35,000 nt of DNA from Glandiceps talaboti. Its lineage: Eukaryota > Hemichordata > Enteropneusta > Spengelidae. The DNA is taken from NCBI RefSeq assembly GCF_964340395.1, contig NC_135562.1:5650134-5685133 (forward strand), read 5' to 3'. Of the stretch, positions 20,083 to 31,799 are shown in pieces. Every line of letters starts with the position of its first letter. The stretch's first letter is position 1. The notes beneath the pieces were generated by a model, which worked only from the letters and a program-made list of their open reading frames with translations, ran no database searches and was not told the origin of the DNA. Position numbers and translations under genes: made by a program.

Positions 20083-20141
20083 GGAGATATAATCCGGATT
20101 TTACAAAATGGCCGCAAAGTGCCAAATGGGATTATATCTCC
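20083..20141. repeat. Hairpin with a perfect 13-bp stem
   Basis: GGAGATATAATCC (20083-20095) and its exact complement GGATTATATCTCC (20129-20141) flank a 33-base loop. It may be the ends of a small inverted-repeat element or an RNA hairpin. No poly-T tract follows. Confidence 0.6.
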
Positions 20142-21810
20142 ATGGAAACAATAAATTATTTCTTTCCACTGGATTAAAAAAAATTATAGAATTATTTCTA
20201 AAAGTTTTAGAAATATCTCATATGAAAATAGGCTCCAGAGGGCGTCCAGAAACTTAGGAAAAAAGAGTCACATTGCTTGATCTTTGGCATAGTATTGTAA
20301 AGATGGTTTAGCAATCATATTCCAAAGGCGTCATTAACTGAGCTTCTATTAAACGCAAATCATTACAGATTCCCGTTCAGGAATTTGGATGCCACAAAAG
20401 ACAAGGATTCCTAATGCACACACCCCTACTCCTTGTTTCTTCCGCATATTTGTGAAAACTATATGCAACAAATTAATAGTATCCTCCTTAAAAATATACG
20501 GTGTTTAACTTTTCAGTTCTGAACATTTTACGTCAAAATCATAATTGTCCTGTTTTTGCTCTGTAATCTGTTTAGTGCATCACATCACTTCTTGCTCTAT
20601 TCGTTCAGTTATATCCAATTTTCGTCGAAAACACTGTGATACTACAGAAATCACAAGGTCAGATGGGGTCAACACAATGTCCACAAATATCGTGATGGGG
20701 TGATAGGGCCACTGACGAGACGTGTTACTTGTGACTATTTGTCAACTTAATCCGCCTGACAGTTAGCAATATCAGAATGCAGAAGCCTATTCTGATCAGC
20801 TGGGTGACCTGTCATTGTCCCTTTGTGTTCAGAAGGGAGTCTTCAAAGTGTGTGTGGTTTCCCTAGGTGACCGTAATATTGATGAGTCACCCATTTGATA
20901 TGAATAAAGTGTGGGTATTTATGGCAACCCCGTGTAGCGATAATAAAAGTGTATGTGCCCTGGTATGATGTTTCTATTTTTAAGTTTGATTGCAAATGTT
21001 ATTCGTAGATTCCGTAATCTTTTATCTGACTCACGTTGTAATAGTATTTTCCAATCTGGGAATCACACTGCGGTGTAAAATACACTCCATCTGTGCTGTA
21101 TGGTAGTTATTAATCTGCCCACAGACAGGTCACACCTTCGATGTCATTAAACTCTTCAGTATTCTCAGCAGATGGGTAATCGTGGCAAACTAATTCCCTG
21201 CATTCAGCTCGACAGCACGCCGTATCATTTCACTTCCGATTTGTCTGTTATATCCGAAAGAGCATCGTTATTCGAATCGTATCCGAGAAATTGATCGAAC
21301 ATTTAGAGCAGTACTTAATTTGAGCCGGACGTCATGATTATTTAAAACGTCTGCCATCTGACGATGTATTCAAAATCGAAAATTAAGTTTTTAAATGCTA
21401 TAATACTCCCTTCAGGTGCCACAGAACGATACTCGAATCTTCAGCTTCACCTCTTAACCGTACACGTGGTCCCCAATAGCAACGTAAATTCAATCCTGAA
21501 AAATCGTCGCCGTGTTGCTGACCTTAGCAATATTATCCACTAGTTTTGTGTTTCAAAACTACGAGATTTACCGACAAAGCTTTGCCCGAAACAGGCAGAT
21601 TTATGAAAGTGCATTATTAATGACAAAAATAACTTTAGTAGGACATGTACATGAAGCACTCAATCACGAATTTATACACACATATGTCATGAGTAATCTA
21701 AACATGGAACCATGTAACCATGGTAATAGGAAATAAATTACATGACCTCCGTCTCAGAGATTTCAGAAAAAGAATAAAGTGCAGCGTAGAAACGACCCAG
21801 GCTGTGTTTC
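20142..21810. other. Non-coding stretch downstream of the EF-hand gene
   Basis: No supported exon. The 3' untranslated region of the minus-strand EF-hand gene should occupy its right part, but I see no standard AATAAA on the minus strand within the first few hundred bases after the stop. Confidence 0.35.
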
Positions 21811-22031
21811 TCAGTAGCCCTTCAGCATTGTGACATATTCGGCATAGTTTATTCGTCCATCATGGTTCTTGTCAGCCACCCTCATCATTCGCGCCACTTT
21901 TTCTTCCGAGTAATCCTTGCCACAATTTTTCATTGCTTCCTGCAATTCATCATACGTGATATAGCCACTATTGTCTTTGTCTATCATCCGGAATGCTCCC
22001 ATTATTTCTGCCGATTCCTTCGGAGTGAGTT
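21811..22031 (-). CDS. Small acylated two-EF-hand (calmodulin-like) protein, exon 2
   Basis: Encodes 72 codons plus the stop, after a TTTGTTTCCTCAG acceptor ending at 22032. Two complete EF-hands are present. The first 12-residue loop reads DKDNSGYITYDE and the second DKNHDGRINYAE, both with Asp at position 1, Asp/Asn at 3, Gly at 6, Ile at 8 and Glu at 12, so both should bind calcium. The linker and helices resemble one lobe of calmodulin (ELTPKE, DELQEAM, YVTML). The stop TGA at 21813-21811 follows LKGY. The exon begins in codon phase 1, matching the donor of the exon at 25464-25509; together they give 88 residues. Likely a calcium sensor or buffer. Alternatively this is the last exon of a four-hand protein with unseen upstream exons. 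Confidence 0.85.
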
Positions 22032-22562
22032 CTGAGGAAACAAAATACATTTGGAATCTGATAAGTATATCTATCTAATACAAACCACGTCCCTATTTAT
22101 TTATGCTATCCAGAAATCGTATTCAAGTACCGGTTCCGATTAATCGCCGTTCAACTTATTTGTCATCGGTTCACAAAACTATAGCATCCTACCAAAGAAC
22201 TCTTGAACGGACAAACAAAGTTATGTACAAGTTTTATTATATGAAAATAGACAAAGTTGCCTGTTAAAGCTTCACGGTTACACACTCCATCCATCCATGC
22301 ATCCAAACTTCACCTTCTCCCCCCCTCCCCTTCCGCCATCGCTCCCTCTGTATTGTTGTTGTGTAACTCATATATGTTTATTTAAATATCATGTAAGTTT
22401 GTCTGTACCATAGAAAAGCTAAAGAGAACTACGACCATGGCCCACATCATCATCACGTTGCCATCCTTTCACGTCTTTCAAATACTTTCACAATTTGCAC
22501 AATGCATTTCTTTCCGTTCCGGTGGAAGTAGTCAAGACGCTATTTATGATTGGCATGTGATA

Positions 22563-22710
22563 GTAATTAGATTAGAGTATGCTGATTATAACATGATATT
22601 AGTTAGTTTAGAGTATACTAGCGATAACATGATGCTAGTTAGATCAGAGTATGCTGGTTATAATATGATGCTAGTTAGATTAGAGTAAGCTGGTTATAAC
22701 ATGATGCTAC
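22563..22710. repeat. 36-bp minisatellite, about four copies
   Basis: Units containing TTAGAGTATGCTGGTTATAAC and ATGATGCTAGTTAG repeat every 36 bp with scattered substitutions. The period is a multiple of three, so a chance frame on the plus strand shows a 12-residue repeat. It lies in the intron of the EF-hand gene, so it is not expected to be translated. Confidence 0.85.
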
Positions 22711-22791
22711 TTCAATGACGTCACGATTTCTTTGGTTCGTTTCCTCAATTTTCAATAGTTTGTTACACACAACTATATCGTTCTGGCGAGG

Positions 22792-22793
<2 letters not shown>

Positions 22794-22866
<73 letters not shown>
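22794..22866. repeat. (TA)n microsatellite
   Basis: About 36 uninterrupted TA units, inside the intron of the EF-hand gene. Confidence 0.97.
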
Positions 22867-22867
<1 letters not shown>

Positions 22868-23522
22868 GTGAGAATTTATGAAGCATGGTACGACTTTCTA
22901 AAGGTACATTCAGTTGATTTCTCTTTCGCTGGATTGTGAAAATCAGAAGAAAGCAATATTAGTATTGTTCATTTCAGGATACTGGGTCGTGGGGAAGTGA
23001 TAGACGAATACACAAACTGGAAGTGGCGTACTGTTGTAAATCTTCGCAAATGTTATTACATTTTCAATAAATCATTTTATCATTTTATAAAATTAATAAT
23101 CCCGACAAATTAGAGATTTATTTAATTTTGCCCGTGTACATTTCAGCTTATGCAACTCAATTAAGAAATGTACACAGTACAGAAATGACATCTAATGTCA
23201 CCTGATATTAACACTTTGTCGACCAATTCAAACACATGAGAGTGCCTAATGAATCGCCAACGAAGAGACGTAAGCCTACAGACTTGACAGAGGAGTGTGT
23301 GTGTCATCTAAATGATAACACCCGGTGGCTAGTCTGTGCAGTAATTGTTGTTAATGATGTCAAACGTTTGCAGACAAACAAAACAGTACATCAAGTAACT
23401 GATACTATCATCGACAATGAACGCTGCAGCACATTAAATTAGTGAGAAGTGAATATCTTTATGATAATAAACCATTAACATTTGTCTAACATACAATGCA
23501 AAGTCATACTGTATGATAAACC

Positions 23523-23523
23523 T

Positions 23524-23554
<31 letters not shown>

Positions 23555-23693
23555 TACATACATACATACATACATACATACATACATACATACATAATAC
23601 ATACATACATACATACATACATACACACACACATACACACGTACATACATACATAATATGTACATACATACATACATACATACATACATACAT

Positions 23694-23724
<31 letters not shown>

Positions 23725-23734
23725 AGGCTGACCT

Positions 23735-23789
<55 letters not shown>
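23523..23789. repeat. (CA)n/(TACA)n compound microsatellite
   Basis: Alternating CA and TACA runs with ATAATA interruptions near 23596 and 23653 and a CAAGGCTGACCTC break near 23723. It lies in the EF-hand gene intron. Confidence 0.97.
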
Positions 23790-23899
23790 ATGCAAATTAC
23801 GTACATATACATCAGAAACATGGGGACCAGTGCAGACAGAATGACAACCGTCCAATCCGTTGCCAAACACAAGTGTATTACTAAAGACATTGATTGATG

Positions 23900-25463
23900 A
23901 AATAATCCGATTAATGCCGTCTGTACATTTTTGTAAGAAATTGAAGTCCTAAATGTAAGATTTAATTGACTGGTAATCCTTCGGTTATCGTCACTATCAT
24001 ACGCTACTTGACCTTTATGAGGAAATAAGCTGTATATTTTTCGATTTGATATGACTTCAGATATTATTTCAGTGACAGCGGGGTATCAGAAAAAATGTAC
24101 GGCCTTAATCTGTATCGCTTAATTTACAAAACAATGTAATATCTACGCTCGCTATAAAGTTGACGAATGATGAAACAATTGTCGTCTGTTTTAATCGAAC
24201 AAACAACCACAAGTGAAATATCACTTGGTCGGCACATAAACGTGTAAACGGTTAACCTTTAGCTGCGGTGCATTTTAGAAGTCACGTGATTAGAAGGAAT
24301 GTTACGATTGAGGAATTACGTTTGGTGATTCACTGAGGTACTATGTCATACACTTTGTGTGAGGGTTGTATTTCAAACGTAAACCCGACCACGAAGAGTT
24401 CCCCGGTCCGTGAAATAAGTTCAGGGGTGTGACGATTAATTTCCTATAACGCCGGTGTTAAACATGGAATGCAAATTGACAAATTTGGTGTTTGTCATTT
24501 TAATGAAGCTCACTTCGAATAGTGACCGTCTCTAAATAGATTGATGAGTACACATCCTCTTTAGACGACACCGACGATCTCTGTGAATCCATTCACGCAA
24601 AGTCTATACATATGGGTGCTATGTATACGCATTGTGCACTTTCAGAAAAAAATGCTTTTAGTGGCGCTGTCAATTATAATAGTTACTTCAGTTTGACTAC
24701 AAAAACATCGTAGTTCTTTGGTTTACGATCTTGGTACAAATTCTATGGGTTATATTTATAGCCTGGGGTATGGCTTTCTTTTAATGGATAAACCGACCTT
24801 CGTTAAACTCGTAACATGCAAGAAGAGGACGTTTTCAAGTTGAAAAGTATTTTCATTATCTGTTCAATCGTAAATATTGTTGTAAAGTACGATTTGCTAA
24901 ATGTAACCTAAGATCGTAACTATCTCAAGTTTATTGACTCCTTAGCTAATACCAAATGCTATATAGATTATATTGAAGGAGTGTAAACTATTTGCTCAAG
25001 AAGTCCACGATGAATTTGTCACTATGAGTGCATTCGTTGAAGAGACAGACTTATGTATCCCTACAAATTCTAATTCGCACAATATCAAATTTCACAGAAT
25101 TCAACCATGATGACTCCTTGATGCCACGTTTGTTCGGAACTACCGTTGTTATTTGTCACAGAGAAGTATACCATAGTAACCCATGTTGACGACCCTAAAT
25201 ACAACGATCAACACGAATGGTTGAAACGAATCGACATCTGAAACTACTTGGGGGAAATTTGATAACGGATAACAGATGATCGAAAATGTTTGCTACATTT
25301 CATTAATTTTCAGCGCATTCAGCCACCATCAAAAGCCTGGCAGACGACATCCAATGTATCTAACATGTATCAACCTGAAGTTGAAATGTTGCACTGCTCA
25401 GTTCAAGTTGTGTTTGGAAGACGATCTCTGACAGTATCACGGACGACTGGCAGTGTAACTTAC
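23900..25463 (-). other. Remaining intron sequence of the EF-hand gene
   Basis: No additional exon recognised between the CA/TACA tract and the first coding exon. The sequence is AT-rich and unique-looking. Confidence 0.35.
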
Positions 25464-25509
25464 CTGGAATGCTGTCTTCTTCTTCGTTGCAAGACTCTAT
25501 GCAACCCAT
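25464..25509 (-). CDS. Small acylated two-EF-hand (calmodulin-like) protein, exon 1
   Basis: A 46-base coding exon, too short for ordinary ORF lists. It reads MGCIESCNEEEDSIP and then G, ending at a near-perfect donor CCAG|GTAAGT. The extra G joins AA at the start of the 22031 exon to make Glu, continuing into LTPKE in frame. The ATG at 25509-25507 has A at -3 and G at +4, and an in-frame TGA lies shortly upstream. Met-Gly-Cys-x-x-Ser-Cys fits the N-myristoylation pattern (Gly2, Ser6) with cysteines 3 and 7 available for palmitoylation, as in Src-family and G-alpha N-termini, so membrane tethering is the inferred role. An acidic stretch (EEED) follows. The intron would be 3432 bp. Frame match, start context and donor quality together support this, but no transcript is available. 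Confidence 0.65.
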
Positions 25510-28500
25510 AGTTTTAAAACGTTTCCTTCACAGTTTCTATTAATGTGGTCGCTCGGACCAGTAGATGTGTTCTTCTGCGTAAAGCACAGGCGTGGGCAGA
25601 CACCTTCCACTTTTGTAGTGTGTTGTATTATATTCACCGCTTACGCGTTGTTAGACCAATATATTGTCAACGCAAAGACGGCTTACGGCTGGAACTACGC
25701 ATTGTTCTCTTCACGGGTTCTATACTAGCTATGCAGTCTGTTCACTTCTTTAATCTTTTCATCCAGTCGTAACCTTTGACCCATTTGGGTCATACATTGA
25801 GTTGATTCACGCTCTATGACGTCACAGATCGCCATATAATTAACGGATTATAAAGTACACATAATTATCGGTCTTTGTCGCCGGTTTTAATTATACACTT
25901 AGAGTCACGGTAATTAATAGTTAATTAACAAAGTATTCTTTCGGAGTGACTACCGCAATGGTAATTGTCACAGTACACAGTCGGGTTTGTCTTAATGTGT
26001 GTTTTTTATCGTTTGTCAAATAGACTTCTCTAGGCAGAGTTGGAGTTTTCGCATTTAATAGACCTCATCTCCGTTCGTCTTAATGAGCTAATTTCACCCA
26101 CTTGCAGTTGTCAGGACGGAATGTCCCGTTTCAAAGTATAGTTCCTAACCATTCAATGTCCATTAATTGGCACTTGTGATCCAGGCATAGTAGACAGTCA
26201 TGGAGTAATCATCCAGAAAATTACCTGGCCTGAAAGGTTAGAGCCTTCCATTAGGATATTTTGGTCTCTTTAATAGGTTGTATTTTTGTGACTGAGAGTG
26301 GTGAAATTACTCTACCCCTCCCTAAGTGGTACAGATACATGAATATACTGGAATGGCATCAAACGTGTGACAACACATATGTAGTAGATGGGACCATAAT
26401 AAGACAAGAACAACCTCGAAGTAAAGACTGATTGAAAGCAAAGTACGTTTGTATGTTCATTCAAACTAACCCATGTAATATGCAACCATCAAACCTGACC
26501 TCTGGCCTGACTTGGTTTGATTAATATCGAACCAAGCGTAACATACAGTAACACATTATGCAGAGCTCTGACAGTATGGGAGATTTTTCTTTTCAACCAT
26601 CATTCTTCGTCAAACGTTAGAGAACAGGTGCATAGGCAATGGGATACTATACACAACAACTGAGATGTAATGAAAAGGTGATGACACAGAAGTGTGGAAC
26701 TTGAACTCTAAAATTACTTGGAAAATATCATGAATTAACATATTTTTGAATATTTCAGGTTAATATAGAGAATTGTCACGTGACATTCAAATTAGTTTAA
26801 TAAACATGCGCTGACAAACTTATTTAATTTCAGATGATTGACAGAAAGTGGAAAAGAAAAATCGTTAACACATGTGAGGGACACAAAAAAGGCCATTCTT
26901 CTTTAACAAATTAAATACCGATTCTGGCTTGTTCAAAACATACACTGCACAACTCGTCTTTTTGCCACATTTATCGGACCCCTAACAGATACACTGGTAA
27001 ACGATACAAAAAAAATTTAAACCACAAGAAATTTTGTTAACAACTTCTCGGCCGATAACCGCCGTAAACTTTTAGCTTAGCCCAGTTATTTTTATTTTAG
27101 AACACAAATTCAAAAAAAATCTGATGTATCTAATCTTTGCAATGTTTGAGGTTTAAATGTCCTGTTTTTGTTTCCCTTCTTCAAGCTTTAAATCACGATA
27201 TTGTCTGATTGTCGTGTTTGATATGTCCCATTGAGATCAGATACAGGATTATACACGTCATAAAGTGTTCAACTACTTCGTACGAATATATATGATTGAT
27301 AATGAGATGACAGGCAGTACACATGACCGATCGTGTCATCCTATGTTACAACATGAGATGTGATAGTGACAGGGAATTTTTATACTTCCCGTTCTCAGTC
27401 CCTATAGATAGTAACCATGCATACGGTTAAATTAGAGCAAGGGAAACGTGTGAAAACTACAGGCCAAGACACACCAGGACACTAGAGTAGAGGCGACGTG
27501 ACACTTTATCAGCGATTATATTCCCATTAATTTACTGTCTGTTATTACTGGCCGTACTTGAGGCAGTGTAAATGTAGCACCACAAGATGTTTGTAAACGC
27601 CAGCTTGCACGTTTCAATCATAGCTGGTCATGACATTTCACCTCCTTAATAGTAGTATGAGACATTCCCGCCAAAATTATATGGATCAAAATTTTTCCTT
27701 TCTTTGTAAATTTTGTGCACACCCAACTTAATTTTGGATACGTTTCAGACATAGGTTTCTAGTCTGTAAATATATCTAAAAATTTGGGTTTAAAAGACCC
27801 TTAAACTGCAAACAATCTTTACTGAGGTTTACTGCGGTAATAATTTTTCGCGTATATTTCGTTTACTATCAGCAATACCATTTAGGATCTTCTTGTATCC
27901 ACATGAATTTGATCACTCTGAGAATGTTTTTAATTCTTTTACAATCAATATAAACAATTCTCGTTATCTTTAAACAAAGAATTTGTGGTCATGATAATGA
28001 CCGACACAACCTTGACAATCCTATAAATATTTCATCTGACATTGCCCGCCAAAATCTGGTCAAAATGTACTACTCTTGCTTTGACACCGTTACGTGGATG
28101 TATGGCGAACTTCAAAAGTCTATTCGTAACTAATTTCGAAAACAGTTTGTTAGTAAGCTTACATTGTAATTGAGCTCAAAAACCACTGGAATCTTCGACT
28201 AGTTTCGCACCTCAGCGGGGTTTTGGAAACTTGTTAAAAAACAGGTTTCACAATATAATCGCCTGACCTCACGGGCACAGTTACAGAATGATTTTAATAA
28301 TAAACAGTGTACTTTCTAATATTCCGTATCTGAGATGCTATATTTCCTTTTGACTGACACGAGTAACATCTGTACGATGTCGAAATACATATTTTTTAAA
28401 ACAACAATCGTCTTTGAGATAAATAAAAATATTTGTGGTTGTTAAAAAATCAACCAACTGTTGCTAACACTTTGAATGGTTATTGCATTGGTGACATTCT

Positions 28501-28890
28501 ATACTTTATGCTGTCAATTCTCGTTGCATTCAATAATCCCATGTTGTAACCTTAAAGTTATGTCCGTGTAGGAATGTTTAACACTGGAGGGCTTCGTTCA
28601 TAGCTTAATTTGTAATGAGTTAGGTAAACATACAATTCATTGAGTACAACAACAAACTATACAGTTAAGTGAAAGTACCAGGATACATCAATAAACTAAC
28701 AACTGATTTCCCACGCCCATCCTTTACTTAAAGTATACATGATTGTGTTGAAGGGACATTTGCTGTTCTTGTAATTAGTTCAAGCCATACCTTTAACATA
28801 ATTGATTTGTTTGTCGTAGAATGTTTTATTAGATATGGCATAATTCAATTTGATCATAGTGTAGATGATCTTAAGTTACTTGTAAGAACA
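25510..28890. other. Non-coding stretch
   Basis: No supported gene. Upstream of the EF-hand gene start (25509) a promoter may be present but I cannot place it. Related GACATTCCCGCCAAAAT and GACATTGCCCGCCAAAAT segments near 27660 and 28040 hint at a weak local duplication. Confidence 0.35.
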
Positions 28891-29570
28891 ATATTATCGT
28901 GAATCTGAAACGAACTGGGAATTTTGATTTGCGGGTTTATTTTTGGAAACTTTGCGTCTGTTCAAAAGTCTTCGTTTTATGGTTGATACTTCGGTAAACA
29001 ATAATGACATGATTTCACGCAACGCTTCCCCAAAGTGTGCGCATGCGATGCACTGCACAATAATAACCCCTGGCACAGACCGATAATCGCACAACTGACA
29101 TTCATACTTTCTCGGCTTCCTGTGAGCATATAATCTCTGCTTGCTGCCACCTTAAACTCATACCTAGGATGAAATCCTTCACAAAGTATCTTCGGTCCTA
29201 CTTAGTCCCCAGTCAGCTGGGTTGATTGGCGCACAAACTGGTTCACACCTTGCCTAAGGAACGCAGTGCAGGGGTAAGGCTCAAAACCAGCAATTCATAC
29301 AGTTATACACTATGTCTAAACAATAAAAAACCCAAATATGATTAAAATGTCTTTAATATTGTCGACAAATGTCCATTTTAAACCATGTTTGAAGTCTTAC
29401 TAGTATAATATTTCTCCAAGCTGTAATATCCATCTATGAGATGATGACAGACTTTATGTCACAGTGTAATTTGATGACTATTTGAGTTTGTTTGTTTTTA
29501 TCTGTGACATACTTATGCTTTGACATTTACTGTACCAGTTGCTAGTATCCGTTAATCATAAAAAAGACAC

Positions 29571-29653
29571 CTGCATCTATTAAAACAACATTTTATACGT
29601 CATCAATTTATTACGTCATCAGCAGAGTAATCACGTACATTTTATAGATGCAG
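29571..29653. repeat. Inverted repeat enclosing two TACGTCATCA sites
   Basis: CTGCATCTATTAAAA at 29571-29585 pairs with TTTTATAGATGCAG at 29640-29653 apart from one extra base. The enclosed sequence holds TACGTCATCA near 29598 and TTACGTCATCA near 29612. A third TTACGTCATCA lies near 29717. These are bZIP/CREB-like half-palindromes; a regulatory role is inference. Confidence 0.45.
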
Positions 29654-30212
29654 TCTGGGGTTTCTCTCAATAACTTGAAGTACAGTATTGGAAGACATTT
29701 TGTTTACGTGAATCAATTACGTCATCATATTATTAAACCTCGATGTGAGGATTTGATTCAAGCACTACCTACTGAGTAAATGATAAACCATGTTTCACTG
29801 AATAGTGCACATGTACATCAGAAAGCCCCTCTCATGTAAGACACGGTGTCCTCAACGAGTCATTAAAGTTACACTCTTAGACCGCTCTAACGTATTATAC
29901 AGTAAGACAACGCAGTAGAGTTGTAAAACCCAACGAGAAGCTTTAACACACTTCAAGTTTCAAAATTAAAGATCTAGGCACCTGTGTTTGTCAACTCACA
30001 AGACGTCACATAGTATCACATTCCGATCCTACTATACTGGAAAACCAAGCTGTGTGATGTCAAAGGTCAAATCGTGTGCGGATTAAGTTTCCTTCTACTT
30101 GTGTATCGATCCTGACGCACTGTTTATCGAACTTGTCAGTATTTATTGATATTTAGCAACCGTAGTTTACTAATCTCCACGATTCAGGATTAATTAAAGA
30201 TAATTTACGTAC

Positions 30213-30479
30213 CTAGAGCTCCCTGACCGATAAAGGAATGTTAAACGGTATGAATCGACCTTTATAATAACAGAGAGGGGTGACGTTTGTGGATTGAGAA
30301 GAGAAATAAAGGACATCTCTGTTTGGCCACGATGCATAAATGTCAGTCGTACTAGGTTTATATTTTTGTATTATCGGTAGGAAATGCGTATATATGCGTT
30401 TGTGTTCTTTGAGCGTGGTATACTGACGGGTATAATAGTCTGACGTCAGTTCACTGTACTGTATCATCTTGTCTGTCAT
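30213..30479 (-). other. Open frame ending at a strong splice donor; possible 5' exon
   Basis: I do not recognise the 88-residue frame, which starts with ATG at 30479 (MTDKMIQYSELTSDYY) and stops at TAG immediately before GTACGT. The junction CTCTAG|GTACGT is a good splice donor, so this could be a 5' untranslated or coding exon read in another frame. Of the two other frames, neither has an ATG in its last stretch before the donor. Chance is a real alternative. Confidence 0.2.
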
Positions 30480-30521
30480 CTGCTTCGTCTGTAAAAGTGT
30501 GTCTACCTTAGCCGGCGCCGC

Positions 30522-30790
<269 letters not shown>

Positions 30791-31513
30791 CTCTTGTTCT
30801 ACCCTCTGTTGTCAGTAAATTTCTTTTCCAAACCTATGGATTTTAATGATTAACCGAACTGGATCCTTCATCGAAAATTATCTGTATAACTAGCAAGATA
30901 GACGAGACCCGAACGAAAGAATATCCAAAGGTTTTTTTCCCCATGACACAAACATATTTGCATCATGTAACCATAGAAAGACCAAGTTACAGCTTTGTAA
31001 CATACATTATGAATCGATTCGTGTTATTCCTATTGATATACTGTCGTGGGATCGGACGGATTAAATTGTCCTTACGGTATTCAGGTCTTTAGGTATAACA
31101 TTCATTGTAACAAGAATACAAACAAACTAGAACACAATATTAAAACAATGTCTACGGTTTCCACAGTGATTTGATGACGTCATTGCGTAGTCTTGAAATA
31201 TGTAATCAATAGAAAGTAAACTTATTATGTAACTCATCAAACCGTGGAAACTCAATCTCCAAATAAATAATCACCCTACATCAATTTGATAACATGTAGT
31301 GTGGTCTTTACGTGTAATGTTAGATATGCGTTATATAAGTAAAATGTACGTATAACTTTCTGAACTAAATTCTTTTACTGGACTGATGGTGCTCTGTTAA
31401 CAGGGCGAAAGCGAGTCAGAACTTTTGGAAACCATTTGAGTTGAGTTTTGTACAGACGTCTAGTTTTCGCTTATTTCATGTAATTTGTCTGAGGGTGTAT
31501 ATTAAATGTTAAG
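30791..31513. other. Non-coding spacer
   Basis: Nothing recognised: no exon, RNA gene or repeat family supported. Confidence 0.35.
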
Positions 31514-31527
31514 TTACATTTTACCTG

Positions 31528-31783
31528 TAATAATACTCGCTTTTCCCTGTTCTTTGTCTCCGGGTTCTTCACTAATTTTGTTTGCATGGATGAAAAAAAA
31601 ATGAATGAAAATAAAAATATTTTTTAAATATTGTCTGTCTTTTGGGGCATCATTAAATTTATTTTCAATTTCGGTTCTCCATTTCTTCAAGTTTTTGAAA
31701 TACGTTGTCCTAGTTTCTAGTAGTCTCCCAACGGCCCCAGGATATATGTGTTCATCCCACTGTTTCACAATCAGTCTCTCAGG
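31528..31783 (-). CDS. Protein-like fragment of unknown function (exon or pseudogene)
   Basis: I do not recognise this. On the minus strand an open frame runs from just after TAA-TGA stops at about 31784 and reads PERLIVKQWDEHIYPG, then a Lys/Arg/Trp-rich stretch including FKNLKKWRTEIENKF, down to about 31620. The composition is unlike the AT-rich surroundings. A hydrophobic, probably non-coding part follows, then EEPGDKEQGKASIIT before a CAG|GTAAAA donor at about 31528. There is no ATG near the beginning. It could be one or two exons, a transposon gene remnant, or chance. Confidence 0.25.
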
Positions 31784-31799
31784 TCATTATTCCATATGA

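Noticed and set aside
22437-22688. Plus-strand frame with a 12-residue repeat
   Set aside because: It is a 36-bp minisatellite whose period is divisible by three, inside an intron on the opposite strand.
25290-25511. Plus-strand 73-residue frame after a TTTTCAG acceptor-like site
   Set aside because: The opposite strand holds the better-supported 46-base EF-hand first exon with a near-perfect donor. The plus-strand frame has no recognisable protein content.
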